Program-made: the position numbers and the translations under genes
The notes under the pieces: model-generated
Databases searched by the model: none
The model's input: only the letters and a program-made list of their open reading frames with translations
Told to the model about the DNA's origin: nothing
DNA from: Shewanella jiangmenensis
GTDB taxonomy: Bacteria > Pseudomonadota > Gammaproteobacteria > Enterobacterales > Shewanellaceae
NCBI RefSeq assembly: GCF_018596335.1
Contig: NZ_JAHEPS010000008.1
Location: 62,001-126,000 of the forward strand
Direction: 5' to 3'
DNA: 64,000 nucleotides
Shown here: positions 16,505 to 27,677 of the stretch, one piece after another
Layout: each line of letters starts with the position of its first letter
How positions within the stretch are numbered: position 1 is the stretch's first letter

Positions 16505-16594
16505 TCTTTGTCATGTGCGGAATCTTGGTCATGTGCGGAATCTTGGTCATGCACCGAATATTGATTACGCACAGAATATTAGTCACGCACTGAA
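16505..16594. repeat. 18-bp tandem repeat, five units, upstream of mutM
   Basis: Five consecutive 18-base units. The first three follow TCTTGGTCATGTGCGGAA closely, and the last two are diverged (TATTAGTCACGCACTGAA). The array begins two bases after the preceding stop and ends 41 bases before the mutM ATG, so it fills the mutM leader region. Confidence 0.9.
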
Positions 16595-16635
16595 TCATCA
16601 TTCGCTGACGTTTTATCTGATTAGCAGGAACACCC

Positions 16636-17451
16636 ATGCCAGAATTACCGGAAGTAGAAGTCACCCGTCAGGGAATTGCGCCGCACCTTGAAGGCAATGT
16701 GGTTGACGCCCTGATAGTCCGTAACGCCAGCCTGCGCTGGCCTGTGCCTGAGCTTGCCCAGCGCATCGTCGGCCAAACCATTCGCGCCGTGCGCCGCCGC
16801 GCCAAATACCTGCTTATCGACACAGACGCCGGCACCAGCATAGTGCATCTGGGCATGTCCGGCAGTTTGCGGGTACTGCCCAAAGACACGCCAATTGAAA
16901 AGCACGATCATATTGATTTGGTGCTGCAAAATGGCCGAGTGCTGAGGTTTAACGACCCGCGCCGCTTTGGCGCCTGGCTTTGGTGCGAGCTGCCGGAAGA
17001 AGCCCATCCGCTGCTTGAGAAACTCGGCCCTGAGCCGCTGTCAGCGGCCTTTCATGCCGATTACCTTATTGCCGCACTCAAGGGCAAGAAAAAGGCCATC
17101 AAGCTGTGCCTGATGGATAACGCCATCGTCGTGGGTGTGGGAAATATTTACGCCAACGAGGCGCTGTTTGCCGCCGGTATCCATCCCGAGGCCGAAGCCG
17201 GCAAGGTGGATGCAGAGCGCCTGACAGTACTCAGTGCCGAGGTAAAAACCATTCTCGCCCACGCCATCAAGCAAGGCGGCACCACGCTTAAGGACTTTAC
17301 CAATGCCGATGGTAAACCGGGCTACTTTGCCCAGAAGCTGCATGTGTATGGCCGGGGTGGCGAGCCCTGCAGCGAGTGCGGCCATCTCTTGTCTGAAATT
17401 CGCCTCGGGCAAAGGACGACCGTGTTTTGCGCACTCTGCCAGAAGAAATAA
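16636..17451 (+). CDS. mutM: formamidopyrimidine-DNA glycosylase MutM (Fpg)
   Basis: A 271-residue base-excision repair enzyme that removes 8-oxoguanine and formamidopyrimidines and nicks the strand. The N-terminus MPELPEVE carries the catalytic Pro2 and Glu3. A Lys in the [10 protein letters not shown] region and the helix-two-turn-helix around NIYANEALF are present. The C-terminal zinc finger (CSECGHLL and, later, CALCQKK) is intact. The length matches the family. Confidence 0.97.
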   Translation: MPELPEVEVTRQGIAPHLEGNVVDALIVRNASLRWPVPELAQRIVGQTIRAVRRRAKYLLIDTDAGTSIVHLGMSGSLRVLPKDTPIEKHDHIDLVLQNGRVLRFNDPRRFGAWLWCELPEEAHPLLEKLGPEPLSAAFHADYLIAALKGKKKAIKLCLMDNAIVVGVGNIYANEALFAAGIHPEAEAGKVDAERLTVLSAEVKTILAHAIKQGGTTLKDFTNADGKPGYFAQKLHVYGRGGEPCSECGHLLSEIRLGQRTTVFCALCQKK

Positions 17452-17642
17452 TTTCATCTGCATTTGCGGCAAATCATGATATAGCAATATTACAGGTGAA
17501 TATTATTAACCTATAACAGCTTTACCGCGAAAAAGCCGACTTCCATAGAACAAAAGCATACTGGAGCGCAGCCGGTACACTTCCTATAATGGCGCTCCTT
17601 TTGCCGTGTTGTGTGCGGTTTTGTTCAGAGTGGGTTAAGCCC

Positions 17643-18533
17643 TTGAGTTACGAATATCTCGCCCTGCTGGCTGCGGCCTGCTGGGCCGTTGGCAGTTTGA
17701 TGTCTGCCACCGCCTCTACCCATTTGGGTGCCTTTGCCTTTACCCGGCTGAGGATGCTGAGCGCCAGCCTGATGCTGTGGCTGATTGCACTGGTAATGGG
17801 CAGCTGGCAAACCCTGACAGCGGATAGCCTGTGGCTGCTCGCCGTGTCGGGCATCATAGGTATCTTTATTGGTGATACGGCGCTGTTTGCCGCCATGAAC
17901 CGCCTCGGCCCACGCCGCGCAGGCGTTCTGTTTGCCACGCATTCGCTGTTTTCAGCGCTGCTGGCGTATCTGTTTCTCGGCGAAACCCTCTGGGGCTGGA
18001 CCCTGATTGGCAGTTCGCTGCTCATCAGCGGCGTGATGACCGCTATCCTGTTTGGCAAACGCAAGGGCGAGGAGCATGCCTGGGAATCGGGTAACTATCA
18101 GATAAAGCGCGGTATTGCGTTGGCATTGCTGTCGGCTCTGTGTCAATCGGCCTCGACCTTGATGCTAAAACCCCTGATGGAAACCGATATCGATGCGGTG
18201 GCCGCCTCAGCAGTGCGTATGAGTACTGCCTTTGCGCTTCACTTCGCGCTGCTGGTACTGGGCTTTTCGGTTGCCAAGGCCAAAACCCCGGCTACGCCCA
18301 AGGTGCTGGCGCTGACAGTCGGCAACGCCGCCTTGTCTATGGTGCTGGGGATGACCCTGATTTTGCAGGCACTCAAGCACGGCAATGCCGGTCTGGTGGC
18401 GATTCTGTCCTCGGTCAGCCCAATTCTGGTATTGCCGCTGCTGTGGCTTGTGTACCGCAAAAGCCCCGCCATCGGCGCCTGGCTTGGCGCCGCCATGACT
18501 GTGGCGGGGACAGTGCTTATTCTCGCCCACTGA
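17643..18533 (+). CDS. EamA/DMT family transporter
   Basis: About 296 residues with ten hydrophobic segments arranged as two EamA repeats. Typical features are FLGETLWGWTLIGSSLLISGV in the first half and the repeat of this pattern near the end. The substrate is unknown. The frame is open from an ATG at 17589, but that ATG falls inside a TATAAT (17585-17590) that looks like the -10. I therefore place the start at TTG 17643, where the sequence LSYEYLALLAAACW begins as expected for the family. Confidence 0.85.
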   Translation: MSYEYLALLAAACWAVGSLMSATASTHLGAFAFTRLRMLSASLMLWLIALVMGSWQTLTADSLWLLAVSGIIGIFIGDTALFAAMNRLGPRRAGVLFATHSLFSALLAYLFLGETLWGWTLIGSSLLISGVMTAILFGKRKGEEHAWESGNYQIKRGIALALLSALCQSASTLMLKPLMETDIDAVAASAVRMSTAFALHFALLVLGFSVAKAKTPATPKVLALTVGNAALSMVLGMTLILQALKHGNAGLVAILSSVSPILVLPLLWLVYRKSPAIGAWLGAAMTVAGTVLILAH

Positions 18534-18642
18534 TGTTTGCGCGCTGAATCTTGTTCACAGCTTCTCGTTCAAAGAAAGAGTGACTTAACCCGGGCAGCAC
18601 ATAGTTCGAATCAGCCTAGCATCTAGTCAGCAAAGCGATACA

Positions 18643-18668
18643 AAAAAGCCCCGAACCCGGGGCTTTTT
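18643..18668. terminator. bidirectional terminator
   Basis: AAAAAGCCCCG/CGGGGCTTTTT stem between the convergent DMT transporter and wzi genes, with T-runs in both directions. Confidence 0.9.
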
Positions 18669-18695
18669 GCTGTGTGTTTAGCTGCAAGCTGATGC

Positions 18696-20180
18696 TCAGA
18701 AGCGGTATTCGTAGCTGCCAAACACAGTGGCGTCATTGCTGCTGTCGGTCTCATAGTCCGACTTGGAGACAGTGCCGCCCACAGTCACCATGCCTTTGAG
18801 CAGAGGTTGACGGTAGGAGACCTCCAGCATCAGCAGATCTTCTTTCACAGGCTGCGGTGCCCATTTATTCCCGGTACTGACGCCGTCCTTATTCAGCTGC
18901 GCATAGCGCACAAAGGCATTGATGCCCTTGCTGTCGCTGAACTGACCAATAAGCCCCAGCACCCAGGTTTCGGCATCGCTGTCGTAGGTCGAGCCAAGCG
19001 AGCGGCGATAATAGCGGGAGCCAGAAAGGTAAGTGGTGTGCTCGTAGAAACAGTTAAAGCTGTTGCTGTCGGTGCCACAGGCAACCAGGGTATCTGTGTA
19101 CTCGAGGAACAGCTTGTACTGCTGCTCTTTGTTGCCAAAGCGGGTATCCGCCCCAACCATCTTGGCGCAGTCCGCCAGATCCCACGGCATGGGGCCGCTT
19201 GAGTCCTCACAGGTGCGCTCGATATACAGGCCAACCGGCACATCAAACCAGGTATCGCCATAGCGAATATCCCAGCCGGCCATTTGGTTGCCTAGACGCG
19301 AGTTTAACTCAGGATCGCAGTCCAGCGAACCATCGGCGCACTCACCGCCACCGCTGATGGTGTCCCAGAAGGTATCAAAGCCGCAGTCCTGCCCTTCACC
19401 GCACATCTGCGCCGTCCAGGAAGCGCCGATTTCCAGCTGTTTGATAGGGCGCAGAGTGCCGCGGAAATTCCACAGCAGCGCATCCTTGATGGCGCGCTCA
19501 TCGTCCATCCAACTGATCCCCGTGGTCAGGGTCCAGGGACCAATCCACGACAGCCAGGGCGTTTCGAAGGCGGAAGCATTGTTGCGGCTCAGCATCACCG
19601 AGGGCATGGGGCGGGCATTGCTCGACTTGTGCAGCGCGGTATCAAACCCCGGGCCCCACCACTGCTCCATGGTGCCGGCACTGATAACCCAGTTACCCAA
19701 TACCACAGCGGCCCAGGAGTCATCGAAGCGAAAATCTTTGTCGTCCTGCGCCTCATAATTGGCAGACGCCGACACTTTAAAAGCAAAGCGGCTGTTCATG
19801 TATTCATGGGACGCTTTGAACTCGGCTTTTTCACGGTAATCACTGCCGTAGTGCTGAAAGCGGGCCGGATCGGTCGCCGCGGTGCCCTTGATACGGGTGT
19901 TGCCGCTGTTATCTACCGCCTGGCGGTAGTAGTAATTAACCCTGGCATAGGCAGCGGCCACATCGGCGCTCATCAGTGCCGGCTCGGCCTTGGTCAAATC
20001 GGCACCAATCCCTGCCCACATCAGCGGGAAGGTGTTGACCGGCATAGTGATAACGCCGGCATCCGCCAGCGCCTGAATGTCGGCGCGAAGGTACAAATCT
20101 GAACTGTCGACCCAGGGAGCCGCGTGGGCCTGAGTGGCAAGCATGGCCAGACTCAGGGCTGAGAGTGTTACGTACTTCAT
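18696..20180 (-). CDS. capsule assembly Wzi-like outer membrane protein
   Basis: 494 residues with a signal peptide ending at AHA. The protein has the Wzi family pattern: an N-terminal segment DLYLRADIQALADAGVI, alternating beta-strand sequence, and an aromatic C-terminal end (GSYEYRF) typical of outer membrane barrels. Wzi binds capsule or surface polysaccharide to the cell. Here it follows coaD and a GT25 gene on the same strand and lies in the LPS-core region, so it may act on a related surface glycan. The exact ligand is unknown. Confidence 0.85.
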   Translation of the reverse strand: MKYVTLSALSLAMLATQAHAAPWVDSSDLYLRADIQALADAGVITMPVNTFPLMWAGIGADLTKAEPALMSADVAAAYARVNYYYRQAVDNSGNTRIKGTAATDPARFQHYGSDYREKAEFKASHEYMNSRFAFKVSASANYEAQDDKDFRFDDSWAAVVLGNWVISAGTMEQWWGPGFDTALHKSSNARPMPSVMLSRNNASAFETPWLSWIGPWTLTTGISWMDDERAIKDALLWNFRGTLRPIKQLEIGASWTAQMCGEGQDCGFDTFWDTISGGGECADGSLDCDPELNSRLGNQMAGWDIRYGDTWFDVPVGLYIERTCEDSSGPMPWDLADCAKMVGADTRFGNKEQQYKLFLEYTDTLVACGTDSNSFNCFYEHTTYLSGSRYYRRSLGSTYDSDAETWVLGLIGQFSDSKGINAFVRYAQLNKDGVSTGNKWAPQPVKEDLLMLEVSYRQPLLKGMVTVGGTVSKSDYETDSSNDATVFGSYEYRF

Positions 20181-20199
20181 CGAAATCCCTTTTCGTTAA

Positions 20200-21452
<1,253 letters not shown>

Positions 21453-21630
21453 CAGAACTGTTTCCCTTCATCAGCCGCGATATCGCCGCCGTACACCAAC
21501 TAATTGGCCGGATAGTACCACAAGCGGTGTTAAATTCATTCTGTCTCAAAGACGGATAAAACCGAGTTAACAAGACAAGGGCGCGACAAATGATATAATC
21601 CGCAGCTTAACCCGGAGAGTCGAGATTTCA

Positions 21631-22386
21631 ATGAAGCTGCCCATCAGTGTCTTTATCATCACCAAGAATGAAGAAAAGCATCTGGCCAAAACCCTGGCCA
21701 GCGTGCAGGACATGGATGAAATCATCCTGGTGGACTCAGGCAGTACCGACAAAACCCTCGAGATAGCCAAAGCCTATGGCGCCAGCATTCACCACCACGA
21801 CTGGATGGGATATGCCAAGCAAAAACAATATGCGATGTCGCTTTGCAAGCACGAGTGGGTACTTAATCTCGATGGTGACGAAGCCATTAACCCTGAATTG
21901 GTGGCTGCATTTCGCGACATAATGGCACAGGACAAGGCCGACAGCGTGCGCTTCTGGCGCAACGATATTTTCATCGGCAAACCCCTGTCGCGCTTCAGCA
22001 AAAAAGCCAACAATCATCGCTTTTATAAAAAGTCCAAATCGCACTTTGACGACTCACGCATGGCCCACGAAAGTGCCTCGGTGGATGGCAAGGAAATATT
22101 CATCAATCACGCCTTCGATCATTACGGCTACGATTCCATTTCAGCTATCACCACCAAAAACAACACTTATTCAACACTCAAAGCCAACGAGAAGTTTGTG
22201 AAGGGTAAACGCTATTCCCTCGCCAAATTACTGCTGGTATTCCCGCTGGTGTTTTTAAAAGAATACCTGCTGCAACGTAAAATCTTTTCCGGCAAACGCG
22301 GCTTTATTCTGTCGGTGATGGAAGCCTATTACGCCTTTTTGAAAGAGGCCAAGTTGTACGAATTCCACGAAAACAACAAACCCTAA
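21631..22386 (+). CDS. glycosyltransferase family 2, WaaE/KdtX-like
   Basis: 251 residues. A GT-A fold with ISVFIITKNEEKHLAKTL at the N-terminus, IILVDSGSTDKTLEIA and the metal-binding NLDGDEAI near residue 90. The pattern matches WaaE/KdtX enzymes, which add a beta-1,4-glucose to the inner-core heptose. CGGAGAG precedes the ATG. The stop overlaps the start of the next gene (TAATG), so the two are translated together. Confidence 0.85.
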   Translation: MKLPISVFIITKNEEKHLAKTLASVQDMDEIILVDSGSTDKTLEIAKAYGASIHHHDWMGYAKQKQYAMSLCKHEWVLNLDGDEAINPELVAAFRDIMAQDKADSVRFWRNDIFIGKPLSRFSKKANNHRFYKKSKSHFDDSRMAHESASVDGKEIFINHAFDHYGYDSISAITTKNNTYSTLKANEKFVKGKRYSLAKLLLVFPLVFLKEYLLQRKIFSGKRGFILSVMEAYYAFLKEAKLYEFHENNKP

Positions 22387-23408
22387 TGCACTACCGTTTT
22401 GTACTGCGCCAGTTGGCCCCGGGCGGCGCTGAGCTGGCAACAGCCTTGCTTGGCAAGACGCTGCAACGCCGTGGCCACAGGGTAGAAATCCTCTGCCTTG
22501 GCACATTCAGCAGCGAAGAAGCAAGCCACTGGCAGGGCTTTGATGCGGTGCGTGCCATAGATAAAAAGTGGCTCAGGCAATACCAGCCAAAGGAAAATGA
22601 GCAACTGGTGCTGGTTGATAACGTCGGCCATCGCCATGCCCCCAAAGATGCCACCATCGCCATTATCCACAGCGACTGCTGCGCCCCCTATCGCGAGGGT
22701 CGCGGCGGGTTTACGCGCCTGCTGAATCGATTTAAGGCACGCAAACGCTATCGTGGCCGCGAAATTCTGGTGTCCCGCGCGATGGCTGATGAGCTCAGTC
22801 ACTGGACCGGACGGCAGCACAGGGTAATCAACAACCCTTTTGATGAGCAGGCCGTGCAACTTAAGGCGCAGCAAACGCCTACCCACGCCATAGCGGAGCC
22901 TTACCTTATTCACATCGGCCGCATCAGCGCTGAAAAAAGGCAGGACAGGCTCATTCGTGCCTATGCACAAACCCCGGCACTGCATGGCCATAAATTGGTG
23001 TTTGTCGGTAAAGAGCAGGACGATTCCCGGCCCCGCATTCCCGGTTTGCTGGCGCTTGCCACCGAACTTGGGGTAGCAGATAACCTGGTATTTACCGGCA
23101 ATCTGTATAACCCCTTTCCTCTGCTTAAGCAGGCATCCTGTCTGGTGCTCAGTTCTGATACAGAAACCATGGGCTATGTGCTGCTCGAAGCCATGGCACT
23201 GAATATCCCCATGGTCAGCACGGCGACCCTGGGCGGGTGCGAAGTGCTTGGTAAAGAGTTTCCCGGGCTGGTAAACGATGAATCGCAGTTAGGCGAGGTT
23301 ATCGCGCACGCTTTGGCAAACCCTCAGTCTTTTACCAAACCGCTGCCAGAGCATTACGCCACAGCGGCAGTGACCGACGCCTTTGAAGCCTTTGTAGCCA
23401 CGCTCTGA
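22386..23408 (+). CDS. glycosyltransferase family 4
   Basis: 340 residues. A GT-B fold. The N-terminal domain opens with RQLAPGGAELATALLG. The C-terminal GT4 domain includes LIHIGRISAEKRQDRLI and LVLSSDTETMGYVLLEAMALNIPMVST, with the nucleotide-sugar binding glutamate. It is probably an LPS-core transferase using a UDP-sugar; donor and acceptor are unknown. It is coupled to the WaaE-like gene by the overlapping start. Confidence 0.87.
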   Translation: MHYRFVLRQLAPGGAELATALLGKTLQRRGHRVEILCLGTFSSEEASHWQGFDAVRAIDKKWLRQYQPKENEQLVLVDNVGHRHAPKDATIAIIHSDCCAPYREGRGGFTRLLNRFKARKRYRGREILVSRAMADELSHWTGRQHRVINNPFDEQAVQLKAQQTPTHAIAEPYLIHIGRISAEKRQDRLIRAYAQTPALHGHKLVFVGKEQDDSRPRIPGLLALATELGVADNLVFTGNLYNPFPLLKQASCLVLSSDTETMGYVLLEAMALNIPMVSTATLGGCEVLGKEFPGLVNDESQLGEVIAHALANPQSFTKPLPEHYATAAVTDAFEAFVATL

Positions 23409-23595
23409 AAGGCTTGCTGCCCAACATTTCTGCGCGACTTTGCTGCCGCTTGGTTAGTGGCTCTCGTGCAAACCATGACAAAATGTAAATGCGAAGTTAA
23501 CCAATCCAACGAAATGGTTAATTAACCTATTTTCATTACGCCACATACGCTTAAAACAATATAATGTCCGGAATATTCGTTTTCTGTCTGCGACT

Positions 23596-24450
23596 ATGTC
23601 CGAAGCTCTGTCTGTCTCTTTGATTGTTACCACTTACAACTGGCCCGAGGCGCTCAAGTGCGTGCTCGAATCGGTGCTGCGCCAATCGCGTCTGCCCGAT
23701 GAAGTGATCATCGCCGATGACGGTTCAACCGAGGCCACTGCTTCGCTGATTGCAGATTTTCAGGCGCGGTTTCCGGTGCCGCTGATTCACAGCTGGCAAG
23801 AGGATAAGGGCTTCAGGGTTGCCATGAGCCGCAACAAGGCCATCGCCAAAGCCAAGGGTGATTACATAGTGCTGATTGATGGTGACCTGGTATTGCAGCG
23901 CCACTTTATCGCCGATCACCTGAAGGCAGCGGCACGCGGGCACTTTGTCAGCGGCAAACGCGCCCGCATGACTGCAGCGCTCAGTGACAAAGTCATTAAC
24001 TCAGGATTGGTGCCCAGCGTCTTTTCAACAGGCCTGTATCGGGGGCGCAGCACGGCGCTGCGCTTCGCCTGGCTGTCCCGGCAGGTGGCGATGTCAAAAT
24101 GCAGCTCGGCCGACAGCATACATGCCTGCAACCTCGCCTTTTGGCGCGCCGATGCGCTGGCCATCAACGGCTTTAATATTGGTTTTGAGGGTTGGGGACC
24201 GGAAGACAAAGAATTTGCCGCCCGGCTGTTACACCTGGGGCTTAAACGCAAAGTACTGAAATTTGCCGGGGTTGCCTTTCATCTGTATCACAAAGAGAAC
24301 TGCAAAGCGGCACTTGAGAAAAACAACCTGCTGTTTGAGGCCTGCCTGGCCGAGCGTAAAGTACGCTGCGACCAGGGCCTGAATGAGTGTGTGAATGAGC
24401 GCCCGGCGCCGACCTCAGCGGCCGACCAGCGCTGCCAGCTTTCGGCGTAA
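23596..24450 (+). CDS. glycosyltransferase family 2 with galactosyltransferase-type C-terminus
   Basis: 284 residues. A GT-A fold with SLIVTTYNWPEALKCVLESV, IIADDGST and the DXD-like LIDGDLVL near residue 95. The C-terminal part (residues about 175-230: ACNLAFWRADALAINGFNIGFEGWGPED) matches the Glyco_transf_7C type found in chondroitin-synthase-like enzymes. A TATAAT at 23560-23565 suggests its own promoter. The last 36 bases overlap the end of the convergent gene on the other strand. Confidence 0.85.
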   Translation: MSEALSVSLIVTTYNWPEALKCVLESVLRQSRLPDEVIIADDGSTEATASLIADFQARFPVPLIHSWQEDKGFRVAMSRNKAIAKAKGDYIVLIDGDLVLQRHFIADHLKAAARGHFVSGKRARMTAALSDKVINSGLVPSVFSTGLYRGRSTALRFAWLSRQVAMSKCSSADSIHACNLAFWRADALAINGFNIGFEGWGPEDKEFAARLLHLGLKRKVLKFAGVAFHLYHKENCKAALEKNNLLFEACLAERKVRCDQGLNECVNERPAPTSAADQRCQLSA

Positions 24451-25170
24451 ACGGCGAAACGATACTGACAAATCTTTAACCCACAACGGCGTTGTCAGCT
24501 TATAGCGGATACCGCGATGGTCGCCTATGTGGCGTACATAACCCTTGGGGAAAATCGCGCCGCGAAAACCGTGGGAGAAATAGGCTTCAGACAGGGTACG
24601 CTCCCCTGAATAACTGCTGATGGGCGCCACCAGCTGGTAATCCTTTAAGCGACGCAGGCCGGGATTAAAGGTAAACCCATGCCATAAATCTGCTTTTTCA
24701 TGCTTGCGGTGATGGGTGATCATCTGCTGATATGGCAAAGCCTCGGCATCCGCCGTTTTATAAATCTCAGGCGCCACCGGATGACCGTTGGTGTCGTCCT
24801 GCTCTCTTAGCCACACAGTCACTATCTTCTCATCGCTGTCGAGCACCTTGAACGAATCCTCGATAAAGCCCTTGCGATAAAACTCCCAGTCATCCTCACA
24901 GTGAAAAATGTAATCGCAGCGCACCTCGGCATAGGCCCGGTCGATGCTTTTCATCTGCCCAAGCTGCGGGTCATTGTGCAGCACAGTGAAATCCACCCCG
25001 GGGAACTTGGCCAGGGTCGCGCGCAGCTTGGCGATGTTATGGCTGTCTTCCACAATGATGTGCTGCTTGATGGGATAGGTGTTGAAGGCAAAAAAGCTTC
25101 GCAGGGTATCTTCAAGCAAATCGAATCTGTTGCAGCTGGTAATCACCAGAGCGACGTCACGTTGGGTCAT
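24415..25170 (-). CDS. glycosyltransferase-like protein (GT-A fold)
   Basis: About 251 residues. It starts VALVITSCNRFDLLEDTLRSFF and has the acidic motif FHCEDDWEFY near residue 95, which points to a metal-dependent GT-A transferase. The remainder is not clearly one family. The start at 25170 is chosen because AAGGA lies 6 bases upstream; the frame is open to 25209. It is the last of four minus-strand genes in the surface-glycan block. Confidence 0.78.
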   Translation of the reverse strand: MTQRDVALVITSCNRFDLLEDTLRSFFAFNTYPIKQHIIVEDSHNIAKLRATLAKFPGVDFTVLHNDPQLGQMKSIDRAYAEVRCDYIFHCEDDWEFYRKGFIEDSFKVLDSDEKIVTVWLREQDDTNGHPVAPEIYKTADAEALPYQQMITHHRKHEKADLWHGFTFNPGLRRLKDYQLVAPISSYSGERTLSEAYFSHGFRGAIFPKGYVRHIGDHRGIRYKLTTPLWVKDLSVSFRRLRRKLAALVGR

Positions 25171-25239
25171 AAAAATCCTTGGATTGAAATCCGTCTTTAT
25201 GCTGAGCACATAAGCTGACTGTTATGCGCGAGCAAGTTA

Positions 25240-26352
25240 TCAACTTTTATCGCACAGCGCCAGATAGCGCGCCATCACCTGCGTTGCCTCAAGCTCGCGC
25301 CTGAGCGATTCTGGCAATGTTATTCGCGGCGCATCAGATGCAGCTGCATGATTAACAGCATCATCCATCGCAGCCGCCAGCGCCGAACTGTCGCGCCTTG
25401 GCACCAAAAAGCGCTTAAGTTCGCCGGTTAAAATCTCATTCGGGCCATGGGGGCAATCGGTACTGACCACGGCCGTGCCCAGCGCCAGCGCCTCAATCAG
25501 CACAGTCGGCAGGCCTTCGTAATCTGAACTCAGTACCAGTAATTTAGCCTCTTTAATCCAGGGGTAAGGATTGGTTTGAAACCCCGGCAGAATAAGCCTG
25601 TCCTCGACCCCATATTTTTTGGCAAGCTTACGGGCTTTTTTTACATTCTGGCACAAAAGCACCAGCGCTAAACCATGGCGGCTTTGTGCCAGCGCCTGAA
25701 ACAGCACATCATGGCGCTTCTGTTTGGCCATCCGCCCAACGTGCACCAGATAATCGCCCTTGGGCAAGTCCTGCGGCTCGGAAGCTTTTTCCGCCAACGC
25801 TGCAAAATCGAACGGGTTGTAAATCACCTCAATACTGAGGGGGTGGATGCGCCCGGTCTGCCGGATTTCATCGGCAATGCCGCGCGACACCGCTACCAGA
25901 CGCTTACCCATGAGCGCCCGCTTGGCTCTTAGCATGGAAAAATACGCCAAAGGCCCAAGCTTACGCTGACGCTTAAGCTCCTCTTCCACTGAGTTATGCA
26001 CCACAAAAAAGAGGTGTGGCAGCTTAAGCCGCGCCATTAAGAGGTTGGCTTTATCAAGATTAGAGAGGATAAGGTCAAACGGGCCATGGGCCGCCTCAAT
26101 GGCGCCGATAAAGCGCCCAAGCTTGGCTGCAGACTGCGCCGCCCGCCAAAATCCTGTAATGGCACCGGGTTTGGCGCCAAAGCAGCAATGCACCCTAAGC
26201 CCCGGCGGCAGGCTATGCTCCCTGTCATCTGCGAGCGTAATCATGTCGACCGAGTGGCCGGCATCAAGGAGCGAGCTGGCCAGTGTCAACATCACCCGCT
26301 CGGCGCCGCCGCCGGCGAGGCTGTCTATCACTATCGCAACACGCTTCTTCAT
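25240..26352 (-). CDS. glycosyltransferase family 4
   Basis: About 370 residues. A GT-B enzyme with the N-terminal VAIVIDSLAGGGAERVMLTLASSL, the central YLVHVGRMAKQKRHDVL and the C-terminal LLVLSSDYEGLPTVLIEALALGTAVVSTDCPHGPNEIL. This pattern is common in transferases that build LPS or capsule with UDP-sugars. The start at 26352 overlaps the stop of the gene before it (ATGA). Confidence 0.88.
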   Translation of the reverse strand: MKKRVAIVIDSLAGGGAERVMLTLASSLLDAGHSVDMITLADDREHSLPPGLRVHCCFGAKPGAITGFWRAAQSAAKLGRFIGAIEAAHGPFDLILSNLDKANLLMARLKLPHLFFVVHNSVEEELKRQRKLGPLAYFSMLRAKRALMGKRLVAVSRGIADEIRQTGRIHPLSIEVIYNPFDFAALAEKASEPQDLPKGDYLVHVGRMAKQKRHDVLFQALAQSRHGLALVLLCQNVKKARKLAKKYGVEDRLILPGFQTNPYPWIKEAKLLVLSSDYEGLPTVLIEALALGTAVVSTDCPHGPNEILTGELKRFLVPRRDSSALAAAMDDAVNHAAASDAPRITLPESLRRELEATQVMARYLALCDKS

Positions 26353-27416
26353 CCTGCATGTTTCCAATCAAGCAGCCGGGGCAGTTCAGCACCGACCCAG
26401 TCCAGACCATTGCCGCAGCTATGCTGCGACAGCGCAGCCTTAAGCTCGGGCAACTTTGCATTAAGCAATACCATTCCCTCACTAATGGCATCGGCCTCAC
26501 CACCAACAACAAGGCCCATGCGCATACAGGCGGCTATCCGCAGCGGCTGATCTTTGGCGACGGCTACCGCAAGGCAAGGTTTTTTCAGGGCAATGGCCTG
26601 CAACAAACCATCGCCACCCGAGAGCAAGGCGCCGCGGGCCGCCTCAAGCAGATTAATGAAGTCGCGATTACCAAGTGACGGCACAAAAGTTACCCCAGGC
26701 AGGCTCGGTGTCTCGCCTTTAAAGCCGGGGCCGAGCACCACCAGCGCCGGAACCAGGCTGCTGGCAAAGCTGGCAGAGACCGCCTCGGCAAACTTAAGTA
26801 CAGCCGACTGACCTTGCAGTTGATGGGCGCCGGAGCCAGCATTGACCAGCCAATAGTTGTTACGCTCAAGCCCATATTGTTCAAGCAGCGCCTGCTGATG
26901 CGACGCGGTCGGACGGCTGAAAAAAGGGCCGGTTGCCACAGGCTGCGGCAGGCGAAACAACTTGAGTTTATTGCGGGAAAATCCGGATACCGGCGCAATG
27001 GCGAATTCAGGCTGCGCCACCCAGTGCACATCGGTGAGGCGCGCGCGGGAGAGCTTCATGCCACGGCGGCGCTTGCGGGCATGCTGGCTGATAAAAATCA
27101 CCCGCGCGCCGCAGCGTTTGGCGTGGGCAAGCTGCGAGCGGCGGCCGGAGGCATCAAACAGCACCACGTCCGGGCTGAAGTCGCTGATAAAGTCACACAC
27201 GGCGCCGACCGCGAGAGTCGGGCTGTCGTCAAGTAAGGTTGCAGGATAAGGGCAGCTGCTGGCGTAAGGTGCCTCACGACTCAGCAAAAAATGGATTTGC
27301 GCTTCTGGATACAGGCGCACAATTTCGTCGGCGATGATCACCGAGCGCATATACTCGCCGATGCCGGTAGCATCAGAAACAGGTAAAAACAGAAACTTAG
27401 GTTGCTTCCCTTCCAC
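26349..27416 (-). CDS. putative GT-B glycosyltransferase of no recognised family
   Basis: 355 residues, starting at a GTG. I do not recognise the exact family. The layout is like MurG or UDP-sugar 2-epimerase-type GT-B proteins: FLPVSDATGIGEYMRSV at the N-terminus, a middle section with LVNAGSGAHQLQGQ, and a C-terminal half with GALLSGGDGLLQAIALKKPCLAVAVA that looks like a nucleotide-binding turn. The genes on either side are glycosyltransferases, so a role in the same glycan is likely. The stop overlaps the next start. Confidence 0.6.
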   Translation of the reverse strand: MEGKQPKFLFLPVSDATGIGEYMRSVIIADEIVRLYPEAQIHFLLSREAPYASSCPYPATLLDDSPTLAVGAVCDFISDFSPDVVLFDASGRRSQLAHAKRCGARVIFISQHARKRRRGMKLSRARLTDVHWVAQPEFAIAPVSGFSRNKLKLFRLPQPVATGPFFSRPTASHQQALLEQYGLERNNYWLVNAGSGAHQLQGQSAVLKFAEAVSASFASSLVPALVVLGPGFKGETPSLPGVTFVPSLGNRDFINLLEAARGALLSGGDGLLQAIALKKPCLAVAVAKDQPLRIAACMRMGLVVGGEADAISEGMVLLNAKLPELKAALSQHSCGNGLDWVGAELPRLLDWKHAG

Positions 27417-27677
27417 TGGTAGCCTGGTTCCCTTTACTTGGTGCGGGCTATCTTGCCTGCCTGATTATTGAATTGTCCGCACAAGCCCCAAAAGCTTTGG
27501 CCACAACCGCGCCGCGATTCGGCGGCTTAAAAAGCCTTGCTTTCAGATGATCTCACCCGGCGATTGCGCCAGGCTGTTGCGGCCGGCCTATTTCGACAGG
27601 TCTGATGCAACCTGTCTATTACGACCAGCTGATTACAAACATTCTATGGCGGCTGCGGCCTGTCTATCGCGGCTGAT

